NCBI GenBank assembly: GCA_963794185.1
Contig: CAWCDM010000129.1
Span: forward strand, 1-64,000
Reading direction: 5' to 3'
Length of the DNA: 64,000 bases
DNA from: JAMXLO01 sp963794185
GTDB lineage: Bacteria; Pseudomonadota; Alphaproteobacteria; Acetobacterales; Acetobacteraceae
How positions within the stretch are numbered: the stretch's first letter is position 1; each line of letters starts with the position of its first letter. The notes under the pieces are model-generated. The model did not search any database, had not been told where the DNA came from, and was given only the letters and a program-made list of their open reading frames with translations. The translations under genes and the position numbers were made by a program. Of this stretch, positions 1 through 8,732 are shown in pieces.

Positions 1-84
1 CCGCTATCCAACGCCGCCGTTGCCAAAGCGCACGTTCGGGTAACGACCATCCACAACAGCACGATTTCGCGGCTGGCAGCATGA
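1..84 (+). CDS. C-terminal end of an unidentified gene (5' end outside window)
   Basis: The frame beginning at base 1 stays open for 27 codons and ends in TGA at 82-84. The translation ends in HNSTISRLAA and has ordinary amino-acid composition. It is too short to identify. It lies at the edge of a stretch of decayed coding DNA, so it may itself be a remnant. Only the open frame is seen; that it is a gene end is inferred. Confidence 0.3.
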   Translation, partial: PLSNAAVAKAHVRVTTIHNSTISRLAA

Positions 85-99
85 GGGGCAGAATGGAGG

Positions 100-661
100 A
101 TGGACAATTCAGATCTCATAGCCGCGTGCAAACAGATCTACACAGAAACCAATGACACCTATAATCGCTACCACCAGCAGCTGGGCGCGAGCGACTTTGG
201 TTTTCAAAATATCTCTATGGGCCACCACGCTTGAATGCTCCAGTTCTATTCATCGGCGATCAGCCTGGGGAAAAGTCGCCGATGAGAAACCGAACGAACG
301 GTATGGATGGCCTTCCCAATGTCAATATGCGACGGAAACCTGGGCGCTCGCGCGCAACATGCAAAGCTATGTTCGGCTCAGCTATTCTCATGGAGTGCGT
401 CGGTGTGTGATGCAAACTTTTTCCGTGCTCCTAACGCGGAAATCATGGGGCGCAGTGCCGAAGAACATTCGTGATATCCTAGAGAAGTTCTGTTCTGTGA
501 AGCTCGCGGCGATGATATCGTTGTTGGCACCGAGAGCAAATCGTTGGGAACTCAATGTAAACACTACAGAAATTCGGCCCGTCCGATCCAAATTTTATAC
601 GGAACGAAAGACAGGGTTCTCATGCGACGCGGCAAGATCGGCCAATGGCCCGCTGCGGTGA
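100..661 (+). pseudogene. Decayed coding remnant, unidentified
   Basis: No single frame is intact, but protein-like pieces occur in succession. A 44-codon piece runs 100-234, starting MDNSDLIAACKQIY and following a GGAGG directly before its ATG. A second piece lies at about 425-660 in another frame; it contains NAEIMGRSAEE, is interrupted by an in-frame TGA and ends in TAA just after 660. The longest open frame over the same bases (152-661) has a poor composition and is not believed. I cannot name the family. The DNA is less GC-rich than the core genes, in keeping with a foreign or degenerating segment. Confidence 0.3.
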
Positions 662-1261
662 CTCTCTAAACTGAGCAGGAGCTAACAGATATAACCAGCG
701 CGACGACCGCCACGCAATTGCGAATGCCATTATCAAAATCACAGAGCAGGGCTCGGCTGGATCGTTGCTGGAACAAAAGCATTATCGCTTCGGCATGAGC
801 CGAGATGCCACGAACACGCCAAATCACATCAGCAGGACAAAACAACATTACACCATTATACACCTCGTGGGCAATTCGATATGGTGGGATCCAAAGGTAA
901 CTTTTTGAACTTCTTGAAGAGCTGCTAAGGCTTGGCCTAACCAATGAAGCTTTTAGAAAACTTCATCACTTGCAAGATACAATCCATGGATTCCGAAAAT
1001 GGTGTGTCAGAACAACCGGCTTTGTCCCAGACGGAAACAATGCCCGTGTTCGCGAGCGGGTTCTAGAATACTGTGTGCGAAGGAATGTTCTGAGCACGGG
1101 TCGCCCGCAGGAGGCTTCGTTGAACTGGCAGCGAGAGCAGTTGCTCAAATTCCGCCAATACCCGCGGTCCGCTAACGCGCTGGTCGCGCCCTTTCTTCAT
1201 CGCTCATCAGCAGGTGGGGGCGCCCACTAACGCTAGCGGCGAGATAACCTCGACCCACAAG
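662..1261. other. Gene-poor degenerate stretch
   Basis: No convincing gene is seen on either strand. Short protein-like runs occur (for example DDRHAIANAIIKITEQG at about 700-750), but they are closed by stops in all frames. A short open frame at 970-1230 has a skewed Arg-rich composition and no recognisable domain. It is treated as the continuation of the decayed region to its left. Confidence 0.4.
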
Positions 1262-1323
1262 GCACCAGCGGCGCACAGTTCGCCGCGGTGATGCCGCCGA
1301 TCGCGCAGCATGGCAGCTCCATC
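1262..1323 (-). repeat. Partial duplicate of the thiE interior
   Basis: Bases 1279-1323 are identical over 45 bp to 2771-2815 inside thiE, and the similarity continues leftward to 1262 with a few mismatches. Both copies have the same orientation. This stretch encodes the conserved phosphate-binding loop of ThiE (CCAIGGITAANCP) but is not part of any open frame here. It lies just beyond the 3' end of the reductase gene at 1353-2012, so it marks the left edge of a small accessory segment whose right edge is the intact thiE. Confidence 0.85.
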
Positions 1324-1352
1324 TCGCCGCACTCGTTCAGCCGGCGTTGGTA

Positions 1353-2012
1353 TCAGATCAGGTTGCGCCGGCGCTCGAGCTCGGCTTCGCTCGGTTCGGC
1401 CAACTGGAAGTCGCCGGTCTTGACCTCGCCGGCGGGCTCGTAGTTCGCCACGATCACCCCGGTCGGATAAGCTTGCGACTTCACCAGCTTCAGCCCGACA
1501 GGAATGGCGCCATCGCCAAACAGGCGCTTGCCCTTGCCGAGCACCACCGGAAAGATCAGCACACTGAACTCATCCACCAGGCCGTGCTTCCACAGCGTCT
1601 GGAGCAGCTCGCTCGAGCCTTGGACCAGAAGGTCAGGGCCATCTTCGCCCTTCAGCGTCTTCAACGATGCGACAATGTCCTGGCCCAGCCAGCGGCTGTT
1701 CTGCCAGCTCAGCTTCGGGCTGGAGCGTGAAGCGACGTATTTCGTCACCCGGTTGAACAGTCCGGCGATCGGATCGTTCGGATCGCTGACATGGGGCCAG
1801 TGCGCGGCGAAGATGTCATAGGTCTTGCGGCCAAGCAGCAGGTCGAAGGGGCGTCCGAAGATTTCGCCCATGGACGCGCCGAGCGCTGCGTCGAAATGCG
1901 GCGCGGTCCAGCCGCCCAGCGCGAAGCCGCCGGTTGGGTCTTCCTGCGGGCCGCCAGGCGCCTGCATGACACCATCGAGGCTGATGAATGTGGCAGCGAT
2001 GATCTTGCGCAC
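1353..2012 (-). CDS. RibD C-terminal/DHFR-like reductase family protein
   Basis: A 219-residue protein of the dihydrofolate-reductase-like fold family (RibD_C), a stand-alone NADPH-dependent reductase domain of usual length. The N-terminus MRKIIAATFISLDGVMQAPGGP is the family signature, followed by LGRKTYDIFAAHWP near residue 62 and LLVQGSSELLQTLW near 130, the glycine-rich nucleotide-binding part. The start is GTG with CAGGAG seven bases upstream. Members are common orphan genes in soil bacteria; the true substrate is usually unknown. It stands between a thiE fragment and a frameshifted orphan, not with riboflavin genes, so a biosynthetic RibD role is unlikely. Confidence 0.85.
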   Translation of the reverse strand: MRKIIAATFISLDGVMQAPGGPQEDPTGGFALGGWTAPHFDAALGASMGEIFGRPFDLLLGRKTYDIFAAHWPHVSDPNDPIAGLFNRVTKYVASRSSPKLSWQNSRWLGQDIVASLKTLKGEDGPDLLVQGSSELLQTLWKHGLVDEFSVLIFPVVLGKGKRLFGDGAIPVGLKLVKSQAYPTGVIVANYEPAGEVKTGDFQLAEPSEAELERRRNLI

Positions 2013-2125
2013 GGTGGTCTCCTGTTTGAGTGCGGTCTCGACGCTCCGAGGACGTATCGCGTTGCGTCGCGCCGACAGGTGAATACAGGTTTTGCAATGC
2101 GACCAAGCCGACCGTTCTTGTCTGC

Positions 2126-2601
2126 TTAGCCAGGTCGAACCTCAGCGAGGCGCTGTTCGGCAAGCTGCTGGTATTCGGGATCGCACGCAAAGCGGTCGAA
2201 AAGGCTGTGGCGCTTGATGCCCGCCGCTCTTTCGAAAGTTTCGATGATCTGCCTGAGTCCATTCTGGATTTGGGGAACTCTTGCGGATTTTCGACATCAT
2301 CCGTGATGAACGGCACTACCCGCTTCAGGTACTCGACCTCAACGACGACCTGCCCGCCTTCCGTCACGCCGACGCGCAAAGCCGCGAAATTGGGTGCTCT
2401 GAGCGCGGCCATCGTGGCATACACCGGTTTTTCCGCATCTTCGTCGGGCATCGGGTTGAAGGCATAGGCCCATCTCGACCGCCGATCATGCGCATATCCC
2501 GGCGTTGTCGCTGCGAATGCCTGAAGCACTTCTTTCAAGAAGAGGACAAACTGTTCCCGGAATGGTTCTTTGGATTGATTATGACCAATCGTTGGGGCCA
2601 T
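2126..2601 (-). pseudogene. Unidentified ~157-residue protein, frameshifted
   Basis: From the ATG at 2601 about 107 codons read well (MAPTIGHNQSKEPFREQ... to VENPQ), then the frame breaks near 2275-2290. A second frame continues naturally (VPQIQNGLRQIIETFERAAG, then DPEYQQLAEQRLAEVRPG) and stops at 2126-2128. Joining the two gives one protein with no membrane segment and no domain I recognise. If read on in the first frame it runs into antisense of the reductase gene, with shuffled composition, which supports a true frameshift. The GHN start resembles small accessory proteins of alphaproteobacterial mobile DNA; that is only an impression. Confidence 0.55.
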
Positions 2602-2640
2602 GTCGTGTGCCTGTAACAGCGCTCAGCAACCTGCCGACCC

Positions 2641-3297
2641 TCATCCCTCCCGCGCCCCCGCGATCGCCGCATTCAGCGCCCGCACGCCCGCCGCGGGGCC
2701 GTCCGGATGCCCCCACACCGCGCCGACCACCGCCAGAAAATCGGCGCCCGCCTGCACCAACGGGGGACAATTCGCCGCGGTGATGCCGCCGATCGCGCAG
2801 CATGGCAGCTCCATCAACTCCGACCACCACGCCAGGATTTCCGGATCGACAAATCGGGTGACCTCCTTGGTGCCGGACGGAAAGAATGCGCCGAACGCGA
2901 CGTAGTCCGCGCCGTCCTCGCCCGCCGCCATCGCGAGGTCGCGGCTGCCCTTGCAGGTGACGCCCAGCGTTGCCTCAGGCCCCATCAGCGCGCGGGCCTC
3001 GCGGGCGGGAAAATCCTCTTGCCCGACATGCGCACCGTCGCTGCCGGTGTCGCGCACCAGGTCGGCACGGTCGTTCAGCAGGAACGCCACGTCGCGCGAT
3101 TGCGTCACCGGGCGGAGCACGTCGATCGCGCGGCGCCAAGCATCGTCGTCCACGTCCTTCAGTCGAAGCTGCACCGCCGCCACATCACCGGCATCGAGTG
3201 CCGCGGCAAGCTGGTCAGCAAACGGGACGGGATCGAGTTTCGGCGGCGTGATCAGGTAGATGCGGCAGCCGTCGTGGCTGCCGCCCATCCCCGCCAT
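2641..3297 (-). CDS. thiE: Thiamine phosphate synthase
   Basis: 218 residues, the normal length for ThiE, which joins hydroxymethylpyrimidine diphosphate and thiazole phosphate to give thiamine monophosphate in the cytoplasm. Visible family features are YLITPPK at the start of strand 1, FLLNDRADLV (the diphosphate/Mg site), DGAHVGQEDFP, LGVTCKGS in place of the usual GxSxH, DYVAFGAFFPSGTK and the phosphate loop CCAIGGIT. The start ATG lies three bases after the aldolase stop, so the two are cotranscribed and probably translationally coupled. No other thi genes or TPP riboswitch are seen. Part of its interior is duplicated at 1262-1323. Confidence 0.93.
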   Translation of the reverse strand: MAGMGGSHDGCRIYLITPPKLDPVPFADQLAAALDAGDVAAVQLRLKDVDDDAWRRAIDVLRPVTQSRDVAFLLNDRADLVRDTGSDGAHVGQEDFPAREARALMGPEATLGVTCKGSRDLAMAAGEDGADYVAFGAFFPSGTKEVTRFVDPEILAWWSELMELPCCAIGGITAANCPPLVQAGADFLAVVGAVWGHPDGPAAGVRALNAAIAGAREG

Positions 3298-3300
3298 GCC

Positions 3301-4215
3301 TCACGCCTTGCCGAGATAGATGTCGATGATCTTGTTGAGCATCTCCAGCGCGACTTCCTTCGGTCGCTGGAAGGTGTTGCGGCCGATGATGCTGCCGTTC
3401 GCGCCGCCGTCGCGCAGGCCGCGCACTTCCTCGAACACGCCGTCGAGGTCCTTCGCCTCGCCGCCCGAGAACACCACGACGCGCCTGCCGTTGAACGCGC
3501 ACTGCATGACGTGCTCGACGCGCTTGGCGAGCGTGGAGCCGTCGATCTTCTCGTAGCTCTTCTTCGCCGCTTCCAGGCTGATGACAGCGGTCGGCGGCTT
3601 CACCTTGATGATATTGGCGCCCATCAGCGCGGCCATCTGCGTTGCGTAGGCGCAGATGTCGAGTGCGGTCTCGCCGGCGCGGTCGAGGTTGGGGCCGCGC
3701 GGGTAGCTCCACACCACCACCGCCAGCCCGCTCGCCTTCGCCTCTGCGGTGAGTTCCCGAAGCTCCTCCATCTGGGCGAACGCGAATTCGCTGCCGGGAT
3801 AGATGGTGAAGCCGATCGCCGCACAGCCGAGGCGCAGCGCGTCCTTGACGCCGGCGGTGACCGCCTGGTCCTTGTTGGTGGCCAGGCTGTTCGAGTTGTT
3901 GCATTTCAGGATGGTGGGGATTGCGCCGGCGAACGTGTCGGCGCCGGCGGCGATCATGCCGAGCGGGGCGGCGTAGGCGTTCAGCCCGGCCTCGATCGCG
4001 AGCTGGTAGTGGTAGTGCGGATCATAGGCCGGCGGGTTGGGCGCGAAGCTGCGCGCGGGTCCGTGCTCGAAGCCCTGATCGACCGGGAGGATCACGACCT
4101 TGCCGGTGCCGCCGAGCTTGCCGGTGGACAGGATGCGGGCGAGGTTCGCCTTCACGCCGGGCGGGTCGCCCTCGTACCAGTCCAGGATCTTCTTCACTTT
4201 CTGAGTGATGCGCAT
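3301..4215 (-). CDS. Class I fructose-bisphosphate aldolase (DhnA/FbaB type)
   Basis: 304 residues. Cleaves fructose 1,6-bisphosphate to dihydroxyacetone phosphate and glyceraldehyde 3-phosphate through a lysine Schiff base. Family signs are VVILPVDQGFEHGP near residue 40 (the conserved acidic residue and phosphate contacts), NNSNSLA, the ANIIKVKPPT segment near 205 that carries the expected Schiff-base lysine, and VVFSGGEAK, the C-terminal phosphate loop. It sits between an orphan gene and thiE in one minus-strand operon. Together with the phosphofructokinase at 57,983 it gives both central steps of glycolysis in this window. Confidence 0.93.
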   Translation of the reverse strand: MRITQKVKKILDWYEGDPPGVKANLARILSTGKLGGTGKVVILPVDQGFEHGPARSFAPNPPAYDPHYHYQLAIEAGLNAYAAPLGMIAAGADTFAGAIPTILKCNNSNSLATNKDQAVTAGVKDALRLGCAAIGFTIYPGSEFAFAQMEELRELTAEAKASGLAVVVWSYPRGPNLDRAGETALDICAYATQMAALMGANIIKVKPPTAVISLEAAKKSYEKIDGSTLAKRVEHVMQCAFNGRRVVVFSGGEAKDLDGVFEEVRGLRDGGANGSIIGRNTFQRPKEVALEMLNKIIDIYLGKA

Positions 4216-4260
4216 GTGGACGGTCCTCCTTGCTGAGGGCTATGGGCGATCTCGACGGTA

Positions 4261-4695
4261 CTAGCCCAGGGCGTCGCCGCTGTCACCCGGGGTGGTTCGC
4301 ATTTGCAACCAATCGTGTAGCCGGCGCGCGGCGTTCCGATCTGCCATATCGAGCGCCGGTGGACGCGAGGTTAACACCTCGCCGCCAAGCGATGCGGCGA
4401 TCGCGGCGACGGATTGCCAGCCGGGCGCCGTCGGGCTGAGCACGAGAAGGCGCTGGCCGATCCGCAGCGCGCAGAGCGCGAGTCCCGGCGCGTCGGCGCA
4501 ATCGAGGATGTCGTCGATCGGAACGGCGGGAAAATCGCTACGGGCGCGCTCGATCACCGCGCGCCACCAGCCGCACCCGGCGAACAGCGCGGTGCCGGGC
4601 GCGGACAGCAGCGTCATGGGCCGGCCGGCGGCGAGTGCTGTGCGCGCGTGCGCCAGACCGTGGACGACGACGGCGGGATACCGATCACTGGTCAC
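4261..4695 (-). CDS. Conserved hypothetical protein upstream of the aldolase
   Basis: 144 residues from a GTG start. No signal peptide or membrane helix. Ala/Leu-rich with a GTALFAGCGWW stretch near residue 35 and a C-terminal half (LLVLSPTAPGWQSVAAIAASLGG) that looks like a small alpha/beta domain. It is the first gene of the aldolase-thiE operon, 45 bases before the aldolase start. I do not recognise the family. Even composition and operon position support a real gene. Confidence 0.6.
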   Translation of the reverse strand: MTSDRYPAVVVHGLAHARTALAAGRPMTLLSAPGTALFAGCGWWRAVIERARSDFPAVPIDDILDCADAPGLALCALRIGQRLLVLSPTAPGWQSVAAIAASLGGEVLTSRPPALDMADRNAARRLHDWLQMRTTPGDSGDALG

Positions 4696-4817
4696 TGGCC
4701 ACTGATCACTGATATCAGCTTGACGTTCAAGCGATTGCCCGCTTTCAGTTCACGCGGCATTGCAGCCGGGGCAGGCTCCGGCTGATCGGCGGACGATGGC
4801 AAAGGGGCCGGGCGGCG

Positions 4818-5015
4818 ATGGCGAGCGACACTGAAGACCCGGACACGGCGGCAGACCGGCTGGAGGCGGCACTGGAGCGGATCGCGCAGGCGGCGACGCA
4901 CGAGGCGTTGGAAATCCCGGATCAGCCCGTGTCGGCGCATACTGAAGAGATTGCGGCGCAACTCGACGGCCTGATCGATCGTTTACGCTCAGTGCTCGGC
5001 GGCAAGGCCGATTGA
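4818..5015 (+). CDS. Small coiled-coil protein upstream of ZapA
   Basis: 65 residues, strongly acidic, predicted almost wholly helical, with Leu/Ile heptads in RLEAALERIAQAATHEAL and AAQLDGLIDRLRSVL. It is 22 bases upstream of zapA on the same strand. Many alphaproteobacteria carry a short coiled-coil gene (DUF4164-like) at this place; assignment to that group rests on position and composition. Its likely role is cell-division related, by neighbourhood only. Confidence 0.65.
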   Translation: MASDTEDPDTAADRLEAALERIAQAATHEALEIPDQPVSAHTEEIAAQLDGLIDRLRSVLGGKAD

Positions 5016-5037
5016 ACCGGAAGGCAAGGATCATTCG

Positions 5038-5352
5038 ATGGCGCAGGTTACCGTTCGCATCAACGGCTACGCATACACCGTCGGCTGCCAGGACGGCGAG
5101 GAGCAGCATCTGCTGGCGATGGCAGGCGAGGTCGAGAAGCGGATCGAGACCATCAGGGCATCGGCTGGGCCGAGCGGCGAATCGCGCATGCTGGTGATGG
5201 CGTCGCTGTTGATGGCGGACGACCTCTACGAGATGAACCAAGCGCTGAAGGCGGCGCGCGCCGGAAATCCGACGGACGCGAGGCTGGGGCGGCGGCTCGG
5301 CAAGCTGGCAAAGCGCGCGGAAGACATTGCCGTTGGCATGGAGCATCCCTAG
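5038..5352 (+). CDS. zapA: Cell division protein ZapA
   Basis: 104 residues, usual length. ZapA is a cytoplasmic FtsZ-ring protein that bundles FtsZ filaments. The N-terminal domain shows AQVTVRINGYAYTVGCQDGEEQHLLAMAGEVEKRI, typical of the family, followed by LVMASLLMADDLYEM and a C-terminal helix rich in Arg/Lys for the coiled coil. It lies between the small coiled-coil gene and a 6S RNA/cyclo-ligase block, the order found in most proteobacteria. Confidence 0.93.
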   Translation: MAQVTVRINGYAYTVGCQDGEEQHLLAMAGEVEKRIETIRASAGPSGESRMLVMASLLMADDLYEMNQALKAARAGNPTDARLGRRLGKLAKRAEDIAVGMEHP

Positions 5353-5354
5353 AT

Positions 5355-5500
5355 CGTGACTGCGGGGCTGCCCGGTGCGTCAGGCAATACATCCCCTGGG
5401 CCACTAAGCAACTCCCACGGGAACTGGCTCTGTCGGGATCTTGGTCTCGGTATCTGGTGCCCACCTGCACAAGCAGGCTCTGGGAGGATGAGACGCCAAC
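5355..5500 (+). ncRNA. ssrS: 6S RNA
   Basis: The ~150-base gap between zapA and the 5-formyltetrahydrofolate cyclo-ligase gene is where proteobacterial 6S RNA (the inhibitor of housekeeping RNA polymerase) is encoded. The region can fold accordingly: GGGCCA at about 5399 pairs with TGGCTC at about 5427 as an apical stem, and CCTGCACAAGCAGG near 5464-5477 forms a small 3' hairpin. No convincing protein frame fills the gap. The ends are approximate, and a covariance search would be needed to fix them. Linkage is established knowledge; the fold is by eye. Confidence 0.7.
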
Positions 5501-5504
5501 GGCC

Positions 5505-6077
5505 ATGGCGGCTCCGCACTCGTCTGACGATCTGACCGAAGCCAAGCGCGCCGCCCGTGAGCGTGCGCTGGCGGCACGCGCGGCGTGCGATCCCGCGGTG
5601 GGCGCGGCGCTGGCCGAGCACGTGCTGCGCGAGGCGCCCCCGCCGGCGGGTACCGTGGTGTCCGGGTTCTGGCCGATGGGGCAGGAGATCGATATCCGTC
5701 CGTTGCTGCATGCGCTGCACGAGCGCGGCCATCCGATCGTGCTGCCGGAGACACCAAAGCGCGGCAACCCGTTGATATTCCGGCTTTGGCGACCCGGCGA
5801 CGCACTGGTCGCCGAACGCTTCGGAACCATGCGGCCGACCGGAGCGGAGAAGAAACCGGATTTCCTGCTGGTGCCGCTGCTCGCGTTCGACCGGCGGGGC
5901 AACCGGATCGGGTATGGCGCCGGATACTACGATCGCACGCTCGTGACGCTGCCGGGCCGGTTTCGTCTTGGCGTGGCATATGCGGCACAGGAACTGGACG
6001 AAGTGCCGGCCGGCCCCTACGACGCGCGGCTGGACGCCGTGGCGACCGAGCGCGGCGTGGTCCTCTGCAAGGAATAG
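5505..6077 (+). CDS. 5-formyltetrahydrofolate cyclo-ligase
   Basis: 190 residues from the ATG at 5505. ATP-dependent conversion of 5-formyl-THF to 5,10-methenyl-THF in the cytoplasm. The N-terminal helix EAKRAARERALAARAA carries the basic ATP-phosphate contacts, SGFWPMGQEIDIRPLL follows, then the substrate/ATP loop FLLVPLLAFDRRGNRIGYGAGYYDR near residue 120. An in-frame ATG at 5457 would add 16 poor residues and lie inside the 6S RNA, so 5505 is chosen. It forms an operon with the following phosphoesterase (3-base gap). Confidence 0.9.
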   Translation: MAAPHSSDDLTEAKRAARERALAARAACDPAVGAALAEHVLREAPPPAGTVVSGFWPMGQEIDIRPLLHALHERGHPIVLPETPKRGNPLIFRLWRPGDALVAERFGTMRPTGAEKKPDFLLVPLLAFDRRGNRIGYGAGYYDRTLVTLPGRFRLGVAYAAQELDEVPAGPYDARLDAVATERGVVLCKE

Positions 6078-6080
6078 ACG

Positions 6081-6896
6081 ATGCGCATCCTGTTCGTGGG
6101 CGACGTGGTCGGGCGGTCCGGCCGCGAGGCGGTGGCGACATCGCTGCCGAAGCTGCGCGAGGCGCTGCGCATCGACCTGGCCGTCGTGAATGCCGAGAAC
6201 GCCTCGCATGGCTTCGGCCTCGCCCCCGACATGGCGACGGCGCTGTTCGCCGCGGGGGCGGACGTGATCACGCTCGGCAACCACGCCTGGGACCGCAAGG
6301 AGATTGTTCCGTACATTGCCGAGAACCACCGGTTGTTGCGTCCGCTGAATTATCCGCCCGGTACGCCGGGTGCGGGTTCGGTGGTCGTGGAGGTGCCGGG
6401 TGGACGGCGGGCGCTGGTGATCCAGGCGATGGGCCGGCTCTACATGGACGCGCTCGACTGCCCGTTCCGCGGCACCGCGCAGGAGCTTGCCAAGTACCGG
6501 CTGGGCGGCACGGTGGCGGCGATCATGGTGGATTTCCACGCCGAGGCGTCGAGCGAGAAGATGGCGTTCGGCCATTCGTTCGACGGCCAGGTGTCGCTGG
6601 TGGTCGGCACCCATACGCATTGCCCATCGGCTGACGCGCAGGTGCTGCCGCGGGGCACCGCCTTCCAGTCGGATGCCGGCATGTCGGGCGACTACGACAG
6701 CGTGATCGGCATGGCGAAGGAGGGTGCCGTGACGCGGTTCTGGCGCAAGATGCCGGGCGAGCGTCTGGCGCCGGCGGACGGCGAGGCGACGGTCTGCGGC
6801 GTGTTCGTCGAGACCGACGATGCGACGGGCCTTGCGCGGCGGATCGAGCCGGTGCGGGTGGGCGGACGGCTGTTGCGGGCGATGCCGGCGGTGTAG
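6081..6896 (+). CDS. YmdB-type metallophosphoesterase
   Basis: 271 residues, the usual length of the TIGR00282/YmdB family, a dinuclear-metal phosphodiesterase shown in Bacillus to act on 2',3'-cyclic nucleotides. Metal-ligand motifs are all present: RILFVGDVVGRSGR, VVNAENASHGFGL, ITLGNHAWDRKE, IMVDFHAEASSEK and VVGTHTHCPSAD. It begins three bases after the cyclo-ligase stop. A degenerate copy of its last 78 bp appears at 14850-14926. Substrate in this organism is inferred from the family. Confidence 0.9.
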   Translation: MRILFVGDVVGRSGREAVATSLPKLREALRIDLAVVNAENASHGFGLAPDMATALFAAGADVITLGNHAWDRKEIVPYIAENHRLLRPLNYPPGTPGAGSVVVEVPGGRRALVIQAMGRLYMDALDCPFRGTAQELAKYRLGGTVAAIMVDFHAEASSEKMAFGHSFDGQVSLVVGTHTHCPSADAQVLPRGTAFQSDAGMSGDYDSVIGMAKEGAVTRFWRKMPGERLAPADGEATVCGVFVETDDATGLARRIEPVRVGGRLLRAMPAV

Positions 6897-7075
6897 GGGT
6901 ACGTCGCTCGCCCACTTTGCGGTGCGTTCCAACTTGTGCCAACTATATTGCACGCCTGTCACGCTCCGTATCCGCCCCCAGGCGCCTCCGACCGACAATT
7001 GCAGATCAGGCTACCTGCAGCCGGATAAGGCGTACGGTTCAGGTGGCCTGGGTCATAGTAGCCGCGCCCGTTCAC

Positions 7076-7081
7076 AGGAGG
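7076..7081 (+). promoter_or_regulatory. Strong ribosome-binding site fixing the start at 7087
   Basis: AGGAGG five bases before ATG 7087. The same frame is open upstream to 6820, but those codons lie inside ymdB and the intergenic gap, so this site decides the start. Confidence 0.8.
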
Positions 7082-7086
7082 TTCCG

Positions 7087-8325
7087 ATGCGGATAGTCCG
7101 CCGTTCCGTCCTCGCCCTGCTCGGCTCGTCCGCACTCGCCGGCCTCGTTCCTCGAGCGCGCGCCGCCGACATATTCGTCACCATCGGCATCAACCTGCCG
7201 CTGACCGGTGCGGCGGCCGAGGACGCGACCAACATCCTGCACGGCGCGCAACTGGCGATCGAGGAGGCCAACGCGCGCGGCGGCGTCGGCGGCTACGAGA
7301 TCCGGCAGCTCGTGCTCGACGACGGCACCGCCACCGCCGGCCAGTACGACCCCGCACAGTCGGCGATCAACACGCGCAAGATGATCGTCGATCCGGCCGT
7401 GGTCGCCGCGGTCGGTCCGATGGCGAGCGGCAGCGGCAAGGCGATGGCGCCGCTGCTCAGCCAGGGCAACCTCGCCACCGTGACGCCGAGTTCGACCAAC
7501 CCCGACCTGACCGACCCGAAATTCGCCGCGATGTACCGGCCGGCCGGCAAGGCGATCTATTTCCGCACCTGCACCACCGATGCCTTCCAGGGTCCGAACA
7601 TGGCCAATTTCATGGCGGACCAGCTCAAGGTGAAATCGGTCTTCGTGGTCGATGACACCGGCGCCTACGGTGTGGGCCTTGCGGACGCGTTCCAGGCACA
7701 GTGCGGCAAGCGCGGCATCCAGGTGATGGGTCGCGACCGCGTCGATCCGCTGCTCAGCGACTACCAGCCGCTGCTGACCAAGATCAAGAACCTCGGGCCG
7801 CAGGCGCTGTACTGCGGCTCCAGCGCGCTGGCCGGAGTGAAGCTGGTGAAGCAGAGCTACGAGATCATGCCGGACATGATCAAGGCAGGCGGCGACGGCC
7901 TGCACCAGGCCTCGATCCTGTCGGGCGCCGGCTTTCCGGCGGTGCAGGGCTGGTACAGCACAATCGCCGCGCCGCACATGCTCGACGATGCGAAACTGTC
8001 CGACTGGGTGGCGCGGTTCCGGAAGCGCTGGAACTCGGCGCCGGCGGACTACTCGATCACCGCATACGACGCGGCGCTGGTGATCCTGGCGGCGATCGAG
8101 AGCGTGGCGAAATCGGGCGCGCCGGTGACCCGCGGCGCGGTGCGTGACGCGATCCAGGCCAACAAGGTGGACACGTTGCAGGGACCGATCGCCTACGATG
8201 CCAACGGCGATCTGAGCTCGCGCGTGGTCAGCGTGTTCCAGGTACAGCAGGACGCGGCCCACCCGGTCAACGACGTAGTGCACCAGTTCAAGTACATCGG
8301 CGTCGCGCTGGCCGACAATTCCTGA
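7087..8325 (+). CDS. ABC transporter substrate-binding protein, Leu/Ile/Val (Peripla_BP_6) type
   Basis: 412 residues. An N-terminal signal peptide (MRIVRRSVLALLGSSALAG, cleavage after ARA) exports it to the periplasm. The mature part starts IFVTIGINLPLTGAAAEDATNILHGAQLAIEEANARGG, the hallmark of branched-chain amino-acid/amide binding proteins, with SAINTRKMIVDPAVVAAVGPMASG further on and a complete second lobe ending in a predicted beta-strand. No permease or ATPase genes are adjacent, so it is an orphan that must work with a transporter elsewhere, or is the survivor of an imported operon. Ligand unknown. Confidence 0.9.
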   Translation: MRIVRRSVLALLGSSALAGLVPRARAADIFVTIGINLPLTGAAAEDATNILHGAQLAIEEANARGGVGGYEIRQLVLDDGTATAGQYDPAQSAINTRKMIVDPAVVAAVGPMASGSGKAMAPLLSQGNLATVTPSSTNPDLTDPKFAAMYRPAGKAIYFRTCTTDAFQGPNMANFMADQLKVKSVFVVDDTGAYGVGLADAFQAQCGKRGIQVMGRDRVDPLLSDYQPLLTKIKNLGPQALYCGSSALAGVKLVKQSYEIMPDMIKAGGDGLHQASILSGAGFPAVQGWYSTIAAPHMLDDAKLSDWVARFRKRWNSAPADYSITAYDAALVILAAIESVAKSGAPVTRGAVRDAIQANKVDTLQGPIAYDANGDLSSRVVSVFQVQQDAAHPVNDVVHQFKYIGVALADNS

Positions 8326-8732
8326 TGCGCGCAGCGCCGCATCGGCATCGGCCGCGGCGGCGAAGGTAGAGATCATGATGCTGGCGCCCTGACGGCAGCG
8401 AGGGCTGTGCTGTCGGACCGAGCCTCCCGCCGGCGAGGTGGGCTCCATGCGAGCGCCCTCGCTCCGCACGTCGATCCCTGGTGTGTGCGTTTGAAACCAG
8501 TCGACCTATCCAATGACCAGTCTCGACCCAAACCAGTCGTTCGCACCGGGCTGTGACCTGCGGCCGGCCGAGGGAGAACAGGCTCGCGTCATTCCTACAG
8601 CGGTGCTAGCGTGGTTCGTAGCATGGCGCGGGCCGAGCCGGAATCGGCCGCTCGAGCGCCATCCCCGCCGAGCGCTCGACGGTATGGGCTAAACGAGGAC
8701 GCGCCGTTGAGGACGTCGGCTGAACGCGTGAG
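8326..8732. other. Intergenic region without recognised gene
   Basis: 407 bases. No frame with protein-like composition and no clear terminator hairpin or promoter was found. A short minus-strand start (MISTFAAAADADAALRAS near 8375) is closed off by the antisense of the binding-protein gene and is not accepted. Confidence 0.4.

Noticed and set aside
7072..8469. Minus-strand open frame (465 codons) opposite the ABC binding protein
   Set aside because: Antisense shadow with repeated His/Arg/Ala and no motif.
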